DNA from: Actinocorallia sp. API 0066
GTDB taxonomy: Bacteria > Actinomycetota > Actinomycetes > Streptosporangiales > Streptosporangiaceae
Assembly (NCBI RefSeq): GCF_020991275.1
Contig: NZ_JAJLQY010000010.1
Location: forward strand, 1 to 64,000
Direction: 5' to 3'
DNA length: 64,000 nt
The notes under the pieces: model-generated
What the model was told of the DNA's origin: nothing
The model's database searches: none
The model's input: only the letters and a program-made list of their open reading frames with translations
Made by a program: the position numbers and the translations under genes
In this document: positions 41,722 to 49,687 of the stretch, one piece after another
Numbering within the stretch: the first letter of the stretch is position 1
Layout of the letters: each line of letters begins with the position of its first letter

Positions 41722-42851
41722 TCCACCTCTTCCGGCCCCAGGTGGGCGCGGCCGAACTCCAGGCGGTCGCGGAGGTCTTCGACAGCCAGTGGCTGGGCCA
41801 CGGGCCGCGCACCACGGCGTTCGAGGCGGCCTTCGCCGAGCACATCGGCGTCGCCGCCGAACACGTCGTGTTCGTCAACTCGGGCACCGCCGCGCTGTTC
41901 CTGGCGATGGAGGTGCTGGACCTGCGGCCCGGCGACGAGGTCGTGCTCCCCTCGCCGAGCTTCGTCGCCGCCGCGAACGCCATCATGGCCTGCGGGGCGG
42001 TGCCCGTCTTCTGCGACGTGGACGCGCGGACCCTCAACGTCACCCTGGCCGACATCACCGAGGTGCTCACACCGCGAACCCGAGCGGTCATCCTGCTGCA
42101 CTACGCGGGCTACCCCGGCGACGTCGTCGAGATCGCCGCGCACTGCCGGGAACTGGGCGTCGCGCTGGTCGAGGACTCCGCCTGCTCGGTGGCCTCGCGG
42201 GTCGACGGCAAAGCCGCGGGCTCCTTCGGCGACCTCGCGATCTGGAGTTTCGACGCCGCCAAGGTGCTGGTCACCGGGGACGGCGGCATGCTCTACGTCC
42301 GCGACCGGGAGCGGGCCGAGCGCGCCCGGCGCCTGGCGTACCACGGTCTGGTGCAGGCCAGCGGATTCGGGCACGCCGGAAAGCACGACCGCCGCTGGTG
42401 GGATCCCGAGATCACCGAGGTCGGACGGCGCCTCATCGGCAACGACCTCACCGCGGCGATCGGCCTGGTCCAGCTCGCCAGGCTGCCCGAGCTGGTGGCC
42501 CGCCGCAGGGAGGTCGTCGAGCGGTACAACAGCGCGCTCGGGCAGGTGGCGGGCCTGGCCCTACCGCCCGCCCTCCCCGCAGGACACGAGTCGACCTACT
42601 ACTTCTACTGGGTGCAGATGGAGGCGGGGATACGGGACGCCCTGGCGGGGAAGCTGTTCGCGGCCGGGATCTACACGACCTTCCGCTACGCGCCGCTGCA
42701 CAGGGTTCCCCTCTACGGCCAGGCGGACCGGGTGCTCCCGCGCGCCGAGCACGCCGCCGACCGGACGCTGTGCCTGCCCCTGCACGGCGGGCTCACCGAG
42801 GCCGATGTCGCGACCGTCGTCGACGCGCTGTGCGAGGGCCTCGGCGGGTGA
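41718..42851 (+). CDS. NDP-4-ketohexose aminotransferase (DegT/DnrJ/EryC1, SpnR-like)
   Basis: 377 aa PLP enzyme. NSGTAALFLAMEVL (cofactor phosphate site), EDSACSVAS, and the internal-aldimine lysine in WSFDAAKVLVTGDGG, so unlike the 3-dehydratase it is a true aminotransferase. In a pathway with both 2,3- and 3-dehydration the remaining ketone is at C4, so 4-amination (as SpnR in forosamine) is inferred. GTG start overlaps the glycosyltransferase stop. Confidence 0.88.
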   Translation: MIHLFRPQVGAAELQAVAEVFDSQWLGHGPRTTAFEAAFAEHIGVAAEHVVFVNSGTAALFLAMEVLDLRPGDEVVLPSPSFVAAANAIMACGAVPVFCDVDARTLNVTLADITEVLTPRTRAVILLHYAGYPGDVVEIAAHCRELGVALVEDSACSVASRVDGKAAGSFGDLAIWSFDAAKVLVTGDGGMLYVRDRERAERARRLAYHGLVQASGFGHAGKHDRRWWDPEITEVGRRLIGNDLTAAIGLVQLARLPELVARRREVVERYNSALGQVAGLALPPALPAGHESTYYFYWVQMEAGIRDALAGKLFAAGIYTTFRYAPLHRVPLYGQADRVLPRAEHAADRTLCLPLHGGLTEADVATVVDALCEGLGG

Positions 42852-42878
42852 TCCCGGCCGCCGGGCGCGGGTACCGGG

Positions 42879-43469
42879 TCAGCACGGGTAGGGGCGCTCC
42901 GCACGGGCGGTGCGGAGCGTCTCCGCCCACCACGTCAGTTGGTCCAGGAGGAGTTTGGCGGAGATCGTGGCGCCCTCCGCGTCACGCGGCGAGCCGCCGT
43001 CCTCGAACTGCTGGGCGGCCATCGGGAAGCAGACCCCGTCCCGCATCGTCACCGCGTGCAGCTCGGCGAAGACCTGCCGTAGCTGCTCCACCGCCCGGAG
43101 CCCGCCCGACTGGCCGCCGTGGCTGACGAACCCGACGGGCTTGGCGTTCCATTCGCGGTAGACGGTGTCGATGGCCAGTTTGAGCGCCGCCGGATAGCCC
43201 CGGTTGTACTCGGGGGTGACCACGACGAAGGCGTCCGCGGCGTCGATCCGCGCGGCGTACGCCGCCACGGCGGGCGAGGTGTACGAACCGTCGTCGGCCT
43301 GGCCGTCCAGTCCGTACGGAAGCGCCGCGTCCGCCAGGTCGACGACGTCGATCTCCACACCGCCGTGCGCGCGGGCCCGCTCGACGAACCAGTCGGCCAC
43401 CATCGGCCCGAGTCTGGCCTTGCGGGTACTTCCGATGATGACGGCGAGTCGGATGGGCTTGCTGGACAT
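42879..43469 (-). CDS. NAD(P)H-dependent FMN reductase
   Basis: 196 aa flavodoxin-like fold: RLAVIIGSTRKARLGPMVADW (FMN phosphate loop, about 7-27), VVTPEYNRGYPAALKLAID, and GFVSHGGQSGGLRA. It likely supplies reduced flavin to the oxygenase at 32465 (two-component system) and possibly to the luciferase-like enzyme. ATG preceded by GGAGG. Separately promoted, divergent from the MDR gene, under its own heptamer array. Confidence 0.88.
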   Translation of the reverse strand: MSSKPIRLAVIIGSTRKARLGPMVADWFVERARAHGGVEIDVVDLADAALPYGLDGQADDGSYTSPAVAAYAARIDAADAFVVVTPEYNRGYPAALKLAIDTVYREWNAKPVGFVSHGGQSGGLRAVEQLRQVFAELHAVTMRDGVCFPMAAQQFEDGGSPRDAEGATISAKLLLDQLTWWAETLRTARAERPYPC

Positions 43470-43545
43470 GTCGACACATCCTCCGGCGGTGGCGACCACG
43501 GCCGTGCGGGCCGTGGCGGGACGACGACATCGTCGCCCGCACGGG

Positions 43546-43574
43546 TCGAACCCGGCTCGAGACCCGTTCGGACC
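43546..43574. promoter_or_regulatory. SARP-type heptamer array, FMN-reductase side
   Basis: TCGAACC (43546), TCGAGAC (43557) and TCGGACC (43568) start 11 bp apart on the plus strand. On the minus strand TCGAGCC and TCGACCC are also 11 bp apart, about 75 bp before the FMN-reductase ATG. Confidence 0.6.
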
Positions 43575-43646
43575 GCCGCTCATCGCGGACGGCCGATCCA
43601 TTGACCTCCAGTGGACTTCAAGTTCTATCGTCGCGGTATCGGAGAC

Positions 43647-43675
43647 TCGAGCGGGAACCGAGGCGTGCTCGAGGC
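43647..43675 (+). promoter_or_regulatory. SARP-type heptamer array, MDR side
   Basis: TCGAGCG (43647), CCGAGGC (43658) and TCGAGGC (43669) start exactly 11 bp apart, about 70 bp before the MDR-reductase ATG at 43744. Confidence 0.65.
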
Positions 43676-43743
43676 GGTCGCGCGACCCTTCTCGCGTTGT
43701 CGCCGGTGCCTCCCCCGCTCCCAGCGCACGAGGAAGGAACGCC

Positions 43744-44652
43744 ATGCAGGCTGCCGCCCTGTCGTCATTCGGTGGGCCCGAGGTCCTGACCCCGCACGAG
43801 CTCGACCCGCCCCAGGCCGGTCCGGGCCAGGTCAGGGTCCGCGTGCGGGTCGCCGGCGTACAGCACTTCGACACGGTGATCAGGACCGGATGGGCGCCGC
43901 CCTCGGTGGACCTCAGCTTCCCCGTCGTCCCGGGAAACGAGTTCGCCGGGGTCGTCGACCAGGCGGACGGATCCGGTTCTGCGGTCGGCGACGAGGTCCT
44001 GGGCTACTGCACCACGGGCGCCTACGCCGAATACGTCGTGGCTCCGGCGGACCAGGTGGTCCCGAAGCCGAAGAACATGCCGTGGGACGTCGCCGGGGGC
44101 TTCTCCGGCAACGGGCAGGGCGCGCACATGGCCCTGCGGGCGCTGGACGTGCGTCCCGGCGAGACCGTGCTGATCCACGGCGCCGCCGGGGCGCTGGGCA
44201 CCTTCTCCGTGCTGCTCGCCCGGGCCTGGGGCGCCCGGACCGTCATCGGCACGGCGAGCGAGGGAAACCACGAGTACCTGCGGTCGCTCGGCGCGGTCCC
44301 GGTCACCTACGGCGAGGGCCTCGTCGACCGGGTCAGGGCGGTGGCTCCGAACGGCGTGGACGCCGCCCTCGACCTGGCCGGGCCCGAGGCGCTGCACGCC
44401 TCCGCCGCCCTGGTCGCCGACCGGAACCGGATCAGGACCATGGTCTCGGACGAGGCGGCGGCGGAACTCGGGATCCCGGCGCTGGGTCCGGCCAGGTCGG
44501 CGGCACGTCTCGTCGAGCTGCTCGACCTCTACGAGCGGGGCCTGCTCGACCTGCACATCCGCGCGGCGTACCCGCTCGCCCGGGCCGCCGACGCGCACCG
44601 CGCCATCGAGAGCGGACACGGCAGGGGAAAGATCGTCCTCACCGTGGCGTAG
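43744..44652 (+). CDS. Zinc-independent MDR enoyl/quinone reductase (ActVI-2-like)
   Basis: 302 aa medium-chain reductase. FPVVPGNEFAGVVDQADGSG, GDEVLGYCTTGAYAEYVV, and the NADPH loop VLIHGAAGALGTFSVLLARAWGA. In the actinorhodin pathway a related enoyl reductase (ActVI-2) sets C15 stereochemistry after pyran formation, so a similar role is likely beside the ActVI-1-like gene. ATG follows GAGGAAGGAA. First gene of the rightward operon MDR / N-methyltransferase / MFS / hydrolase / glycosyltransferase 2. Confidence 0.85.
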   Translation: MQAAALSSFGGPEVLTPHELDPPQAGPGQVRVRVRVAGVQHFDTVIRTGWAPPSVDLSFPVVPGNEFAGVVDQADGSGSAVGDEVLGYCTTGAYAEYVVAPADQVVPKPKNMPWDVAGGFSGNGQGAHMALRALDVRPGETVLIHGAAGALGTFSVLLARAWGARTVIGTASEGNHEYLRSLGAVPVTYGEGLVDRVRAVAPNGVDAALDLAGPEALHASAALVADRNRIRTMVSDEAAAELGIPALGPARSAARLVELLDLYERGLLDLHIRAAYPLARAADAHRAIESGHGRGKIVLTVA

Positions 44653-44722
44653 GACCGCGCACCGAATTTTCCGCACGCTCGTGCCGAATCGAAAGATCTG
44701 TCACGCCACAGGGAGGCATGCG

Positions 44723-45442
44723 ATGTACGAGAACGCCGGTGAGGCGGAGATCTACGATCTCCTGTACCAGGACCGGAAGGACTACGACGCCGAGGCCGCG
44801 CGGGTGACCGGGCTGGTCCGGGAGCGCAAGCCCGACGCCGCGACGCTGCTGGACGTGGCGTGCGGCACCGGAATCCACCTGGCCGGCTTCGCCAAGCGGT
44901 TCGCGCGGGTCGCCGGACTGGAGGTGTCGGAGCCGATGCTGGCACGTGCCGGGGAGCGCCTGTCGGGCGTGCCGCTCCACCACGGCGACATGCGGACCTT
45001 CGTGCTCGGCGAGACCTTCGACGCCGTCGTGTGCATGTTCAGCTCGATCGGCTACCTGCGCGGCACCACCGACCTGGACAGCGCCGTCCTCGCGATGGCG
45101 CGGCACCTCGCCGAAGGCGGCGTCCTCGTCATCGAGCCGTGGTACTTCCCCGACACCTTCATCGACGGCTACGTGTCCGCGCACGCGGTCAGGAACAGCG
45201 CCCAGGGCATCGCCCGGGTCGCGCACTCGACCCGGCAGGGCGACGCCACCCGGATGGAGATCCACTACCTGCTCGGCGACGCCGCCACCGGCGTCAGGCA
45301 CCGCAGCGAGGTGGACTACCTCACGCTCTTCTCGCGGGCCGACTACGAGGACGCCTTCGCCCGGGCCGGGCTGAGCGCGGAGTACCTCACCCTCGGCGAC
45401 GGCACCCCCGGCTTCTTCGTCGCGGTAGCCACCCCCCGGTAG
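44723..45442 (+). CDS. Amino-sugar N,N-dimethyltransferase (TylM1/DesVI/SpnS type)
   Basis: 239 aa SAM-dependent methyltransferase. The N-terminal MYENAGEAEIYDLLYQDRKDY stretch is typical of TDP-aminosugar N-methyltransferases; SAM motif LLDVACGTGIHLAGFAKRF; then MFSSIGYLRG and VIEPWYFPDTFIDGYVS. ATG with GGGAGG 6 nt upstream. It would methylate the 4-amino group made by the aminotransferase, giving a dimethylamino sugar. Confidence 0.92.
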   Translation: MYENAGEAEIYDLLYQDRKDYDAEAARVTGLVRERKPDAATLLDVACGTGIHLAGFAKRFARVAGLEVSEPMLARAGERLSGVPLHHGDMRTFVLGETFDAVVCMFSSIGYLRGTTDLDSAVLAMARHLAEGGVLVIEPWYFPDTFIDGYVSAHAVRNSAQGIARVAHSTRQGDATRMEIHYLLGDAATGVRHRSEVDYLTLFSRADYEDAFARAGLSAEYLTLGDGTPGFFVAVATPR

Positions 45443-45457
45443 CGGAAGGGAACCGCG

Positions 45458-46705
45458 ATGCATGACCTGAGCCTGTTCGGCGACCGGCGGTTCCTCATCC
45501 TGTTCATCGCCAGAACATGCTCGGTGATGGGCTCGGCGTTCGGGCCCGTCGCGCTCGCCTTCGGCGTGCTGGACCTGCCGGGGGCCACCGCCTCGACCCT
45601 GGCCGTCGTGCTGACCGCCCAGGCCGTCCCCGAGATAGCGCTCATGCTGTTCGGCGGCGTGATCGCCGACCGGCTGCCCAGACACCTGCTGATGACGGGC
45701 GCGGAACTGGTGTCCGCGCTCGCCTTCGGGGTGATGGCCGTGCTCTTCCTGACCGGCACGGCCTCCACGGCCGCCCTCGTCGTCTGCGCGGTCTTCGTCG
45801 GTGTCTCGTTCGCGCTCTTCTACCCGGCGCTCGTCGGGATCGTGCCCGAGGTGGTGCCCCCGGACCGGCTGCAGACCGCGAACGCGCTGCTCCGGCTCGG
45901 CATGAACGGGGCACGCCTGCTCGGGGTGGCGGCCGCCGGCGCGATGATCGCGCTGGTCGGATCCGGGTGGGCGCTCGCCGTCAACGCGGCCGCGTTCGTC
46001 CTCTCGGCCGTGCTGCTCGTGACGTTGCGGCTGCCGCGCGACCGCGACGCGGGGCCGTCCGGGTCGATGCTGGTCGACCTGCGGCAGGGATGGCGCGAGT
46101 TCTCCTCCCGCCGCTGGCTGTGGGCGGGCGTGCTGCACTTCTCCCTGGTGTTCGCGGCGATGCAGGCGGCGTTCGCGGTGCTCGGGCCCGTCGTCGCCAA
46201 GGCCGATCTGGGCGGTGCGCCCGCCTGGTCCGCGGTGCTGACGGGGCAGACCGTCGGGACCCTGCTCGGCGCCGTCGTCGCGATCCGGATCCGGCCGCGC
46301 CGACCGCTGCTCGTCGCCGTCCCCATGATCTTCGGGGTCGCGCTCCCGATGTTCCTGCTCGGCTTCGGCGCCCCGCTGATCGCGGTGGTCCTCGGCGGAT
46401 TCGTCATGGGGATCGCGTTCAACGTCTTCGGTGTGCTCTTCGAGACCACGATGCAGCGGGAGGTGCCCGCCGACGCCCTGTCGCGGGTGAGCGCCTACGA
46501 CGCCCTGGGCTCGTTCCTGTTCGGGCCGCTGGGCCTGATCGCCGCCGGTCCGCTGGCGGCCCGGTTCGGGGAGCGCCCGGCGCTGCTGCTGTGCGGCTGC
46601 CTCGTCTCCGCCGCCACGCTGCTCACCCTCCTCGTCCCGGACGTGCGCCGGATCAGGGCCCGCACGGGAGGCGGCCTCCTTCCCGAACCCGCGCCGGGCG
46701 GTTGA
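45458..46705 (+). CDS. MFS exporter
   Basis: 415 aa, about 12 hydrophobic segments. LFGDRRFLILFIARTCSVMGSA start, FGGVIADRLPRHLLMTGAEL (motif A-like loop), and YDALGSFLFGPLGLIAAGPLAARFG near the end, as in macrolide/siderophore-type exporters. It starts 15 nt after the methyltransferase stop. Likely exports the region B glycoside and contributes to self-resistance. Confidence 0.9.
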   Translation: MHDLSLFGDRRFLILFIARTCSVMGSAFGPVALAFGVLDLPGATASTLAVVLTAQAVPEIALMLFGGVIADRLPRHLLMTGAELVSALAFGVMAVLFLTGTASTAALVVCAVFVGVSFALFYPALVGIVPEVVPPDRLQTANALLRLGMNGARLLGVAAAGAMIALVGSGWALAVNAAAFVLSAVLLVTLRLPRDRDAGPSGSMLVDLRQGWREFSSRRWLWAGVLHFSLVFAAMQAAFAVLGPVVAKADLGGAPAWSAVLTGQTVGTLLGAVVAIRIRPRRPLLVAVPMIFGVALPMFLLGFGAPLIAVVLGGFVMGIAFNVFGVLFETTMQREVPADALSRVSAYDALGSFLFGPLGLIAAGPLAARFGERPALLLCGCLVSAATLLTLLVPDVRRIRARTGGGLLPEPAPGG

Positions 46706-46714
46706 GCACCGGCC

Positions 46715-46732
46715 TCGATCGCGGCTCGAGGG
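46715..46732 (+). promoter_or_regulatory. SARP-type heptamer pair before the secreted hydrolase
   Basis: TCGATCG (46715) and TCGAGGG (46726) are 11 bp apart, 58 bp before the hydrolase ATG. Weaker than the other arrays because only two repeats fit the period; the TCGAC heptamers at 46750 and 46757 are off phase. Confidence 0.4.
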
Positions 46733-46789
46733 CGGTGCGACGGCGGTGGTCGACCATCGACCTCCCACACCCGTGTGAGAGGCAGGTCC

Positions 46790-48436
46790 ATGAGTTCAGC
46801 GTCCTTGCGCACCCCGACCCACCGCCGACGATGGCGCCGCGCGTCGGCGGCACTCGCCGTCCTGCTCGGCGCCGGAGTCCTCAGCGCGCCGAACGCCCTC
46901 GCCGACGACTCCGGTCCGGTGGCCAAGACCGGTGCCGCCGCCACTCCGGTGCTGACCTGGACCGACTGCGGGGACGGCTTCCGCTGCGCCACGGCCAAGG
47001 TCCCGCTCGACTACGACCATCCGAACGGCCGCCGCGTCGACCTCGCCGTCATCAAACTGCCGGCCTCCGACCAGCGCAGGCGGATCGGCACGCTCTTCGT
47101 CAACTTCGGCGGCCCGGGAGCGCCCAGCGAGAACCGGCTGCGCGAGCGCGCCCGGTGGGAGTGGCTCTTCTCCACCGAACTGCGCGCCCGCTTCGACCTC
47201 GTGTCCTGGGACCCGCGCGGCATCGGCCGCTCCACCGCCGTCCGCTGCTTCGCCACCGAGCAGGAACAGCAGGACTACTACGCGGCGTATCCGGCGCGGC
47301 CGGTCGAACCCGCCGACGAGCCGGCGTTCTTCGCGGCCGCCAAGGACTTCAGCGAGCGCTGCCGGAAGCGGGCGGGCGGCCTGCTCGACCACGTGTCCAC
47401 CGCGAACTCCGCCCGCGACCTGGAGCTGTTGCGCCGTGCCGTGGGCGACAGCCGCCTCACCTATCACGGTCTCACCTACGGCAGCTACCTCGGCGCGGTG
47501 TACGCCAACATGTTCCCCCGGCGGGTACGGGCCATGGCCTTCGACGGCTCGCTGGACTTCATCGGCAACAGCACCGGCCACGGCGACGAGGGCGCGACGC
47601 TCCCCGTCGAGACCCGTCAGGACCGGCCGCGCGGCATCAGCGACACCTTCCAGGAGTTCCTGCGTCAGTGCGCCGCCGCCGGTCCCTCGCGCTGCGCCTT
47701 CGCCGAGGCCGGAGACCCCCGCCGGAAGTGGGCGGTGCTCACGGAACGGGCACGCCGCGCGCCCATCACGATCGACACCCCCGACGGCCCCTGGACCTAC
47801 ACCTACAACGACGTCGTCGACGAGGCCGCCGCGCTGTACGTCCCGGAGTACTGGCCGAGCACCGCCGACACGCTGCAGCAGCTGTACGAGGCGAGCGGGA
47901 CCACCGGCCCCGCGACCAGGGTCACCACCCCCGCGACCAGGCCCACGGGCGGCGGGGCCACCGAGGGCGCCCGGCAGGAGCAGTACGTGAACAACCGGGA
48001 CGAGGCGTTCCACGCGATCCAGTGCACCGACAGCGACGTGCCGAGGTCGATCCGCACCTACAGCAGGCTCGCGATCAGTGAGGACCGGCGGATCCCCCAC
48101 TTCGGCCGGATCGGCGTGTTCGAGATGATGCCCTGCGCCACCTGGCTCGGCCGCGACGAGGACCGCTACACGGGCCCGTGGAACGCCTGGACGGCGAACC
48201 CGATCCTCGTCCTGAACAACCGGTACGACCCGGGCACGCCGGTGCACGGCGCCGTCGACGGCGCGGGCCAGTTGGCCAGAGCCCGGCTGTTCGTGACCGA
48301 GGGGGCGGGCCACACCTCGATGTTCGTGCCCAGCACCTGCACGGAGAAGGTCAAACGGGACTACCTGATCCACGGCACCCTGCCCGCCGAAGGCACGACC
48401 TGCGGCGTCGACCACGACCCGTTCGGGCCGCGGTGA
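46790..48436 (+). CDS. Secreted alpha/beta hydrolase (tripeptidyl-aminopeptidase/SlpD-E type)
   Basis: 548 aa. Arg-rich then hydrophobic N-terminus (RRRWRRASAALAVLLGAGVL) ending in an SAPNALA-D type signal-peptidase site, so exported. Alpha/beta hydrolase core: GGPGAPSE (oxyanion), GLTYGSYLGAVYANMFP (nucleophile Ser), LVLNNRYDPGTPV (Asp) and EGAGHTSM (His). The family contains mycelium-associated tripeptidyl aminopeptidases, and several polyketide clusters carry such a hydrolase. A role in maturation or deglycosylation outside the cell is possible, not shown. ATG 46790 chosen for GAGAGG upstream. Confidence 0.88.
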   Translation: MSSASLRTPTHRRRWRRASAALAVLLGAGVLSAPNALADDSGPVAKTGAAATPVLTWTDCGDGFRCATAKVPLDYDHPNGRRVDLAVIKLPASDQRRRIGTLFVNFGGPGAPSENRLRERARWEWLFSTELRARFDLVSWDPRGIGRSTAVRCFATEQEQQDYYAAYPARPVEPADEPAFFAAAKDFSERCRKRAGGLLDHVSTANSARDLELLRRAVGDSRLTYHGLTYGSYLGAVYANMFPRRVRAMAFDGSLDFIGNSTGHGDEGATLPVETRQDRPRGISDTFQEFLRQCAAAGPSRCAFAEAGDPRRKWAVLTERARRAPITIDTPDGPWTYTYNDVVDEAAALYVPEYWPSTADTLQQLYEASGTTGPATRVTTPATRPTGGGATEGARQEQYVNNRDEAFHAIQCTDSDVPRSIRTYSRLAISEDRRIPHFGRIGVFEMMPCATWLGRDEDRYTGPWNAWTANPILVLNNRYDPGTPVHGAVDGAGQLARARLFVTEGAGHTSMFVPSTCTEKVKRDYLIHGTLPAEGTTCGVDHDPFGPR

Positions 48437-49605
48437 AGGTCCTCTTTGTCGTGGAGGCCGGCGAAGGCACGATCTTCCCGATCGTGCCGCTCGCCCAGGC
48501 CGTGCGCGGCGCCGGCCACGAGGTCCTCGTCGCCGGCCACGAGGGCGCGATGCCGATCATCGCCGCCGCAGGACTGCCCGGCGTTCCGGTGACCCGGAGG
48601 GAACCGGCGTCCTTCCGCACGGACGCCGACGGCGCCTTCATCCCCTTCCCCGAGGACCTGGACGAACGGGAGCGGGAACTGGGCCTGACGGCGGCCCGCA
48701 TGGCCGCCGACGCCCTGGGCGGGCTGCTCGGCCTGGCCGCCGGGTGGCGTCCGGACCTCGTGATCGGCGGCCCGCTGGTGTACGTGGCGCCGCTGCTCGC
48801 CGCGTCGGTCGGCGTCCCCTGGGTCAGGACCACGCAGGACATGGGCGAGTCGCTGATCCGGGACCGCGCCGCCGAGGACGGGCTGCGCCCCGAGCTGGCG
48901 GCGACGGGACGGGACGGGCTGCCCGCGCCCGCCCTCGTCCTTTCCCTGTGCCCGGAGAGCATCCGCCCGCCCGACGCCCCGCCCGCGGAGCTGATGCGGC
49001 ACGTGTCCTACGCCACCGCGCGGACGGTCGAACCCTGGATGTACACCAGGGGCGAGCGGCCGAGGGTCCTGGTGTCCGGCGGCAGCCGGGTGAGCCGCCG
49101 GTACGCCCTGGACGACCTCCGGCTCCTGGTCCACGGGGCGGCGGGCCTGGACGCGGAGCTGCTCATCGCCGCGCCCGCCGACATCGTCGCGGACCTCGGG
49201 CCGCTGCCGACCGGCGCCAGGGCGGGATGGGTCCCCCTCGACGTCGTGGCCGCCACCTGCGACCTGGCGATCCACCACGGCGGAGGCGGTCTCACGCTGG
49301 GGTGCATGGCCGCCGCGGTGCCGCAGGTCATCGTTCCGTTCATGCCCGACCTGGTGGGCTACCCCGAGCGGCTGGAGGACCACGGCTCGGCGAAGTGCTT
49401 CCGCGGCCGGGCGGCCACCGCGGACGCCGTCGCCACGGCAGGGCGGCTGATCCTGGACACACCCTCGTACCCGGAGGCCGCCGGACGGCTGCGCGAGGAG
49501 ATGCTCGGCTCCCCCAGCCCGACGGCGACGGTGCCCCGGCTGGAACGCCTCGTCGCGGAACACGGCGGCCAGGCCCCGCGCCCGGCTTCCACGGTGCTCC
49601 GGTGA
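48433..49605 (+). CDS. Deoxysugar glycosyltransferase 2 (GT1 family)
   Basis: 390 aa. VLFVVEAGEGTIFPIVPLAQAV start and donor motif AGWVPLDVVAATCDLAIHHGGGG, then VPQVIVPFMPDLVGYP. Same family as the 40564 enzyme but clearly diverged, so not a recent duplicate. GTG start overlaps the hydrolase stop. With one deoxysugar pathway and two transferases, the product may carry two sugars, or one enzyme may form a C-glycoside. Confidence 0.88.
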   Translation: MKVLFVVEAGEGTIFPIVPLAQAVRGAGHEVLVAGHEGAMPIIAAAGLPGVPVTRREPASFRTDADGAFIPFPEDLDERERELGLTAARMAADALGGLLGLAAGWRPDLVIGGPLVYVAPLLAASVGVPWVRTTQDMGESLIRDRAAEDGLRPELAATGRDGLPAPALVLSLCPESIRPPDAPPAELMRHVSYATARTVEPWMYTRGERPRVLVSGGSRVSRRYALDDLRLLVHGAAGLDAELLIAAPADIVADLGPLPTGARAGWVPLDVVAATCDLAIHHGGGGLTLGCMAAAVPQVIVPFMPDLVGYPERLEDHGSAKCFRGRAATADAVATAGRLILDTPSYPEAAGRLREEMLGSPSPTATVPRLERLVAEHGGQAPRPASTVLR

Positions 49606-49623
49606 CCTGATCCCGCAGGCGGA

Positions 49624-49667
49624 GACGGCCGTCGCGCCCGGCTTCCCGGGGAGGCGCGACGGCCGTC
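49624..49667. terminator. Bidirectional hairpin terminator
   Basis: Perfect 15-bp stem (GACGGCCGTCGCGCC / GGCGCGACGGCCGTC) with a 14-nt loop between the convergent glycosyltransferase 2 and aromatase genes; it closes both major operons of region B. Confidence 0.82.
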
Positions 49668-49687
49668 GTCGTCGCTCGGGACGCCGG

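Noticed and set aside
42886-42896. TAGGGG near the end of the FMN reductase as a fourth LAL element
   Set aside because: Inside coding sequence, lacks the CCATTC arm, and is likely chance in GC-rich DNA.
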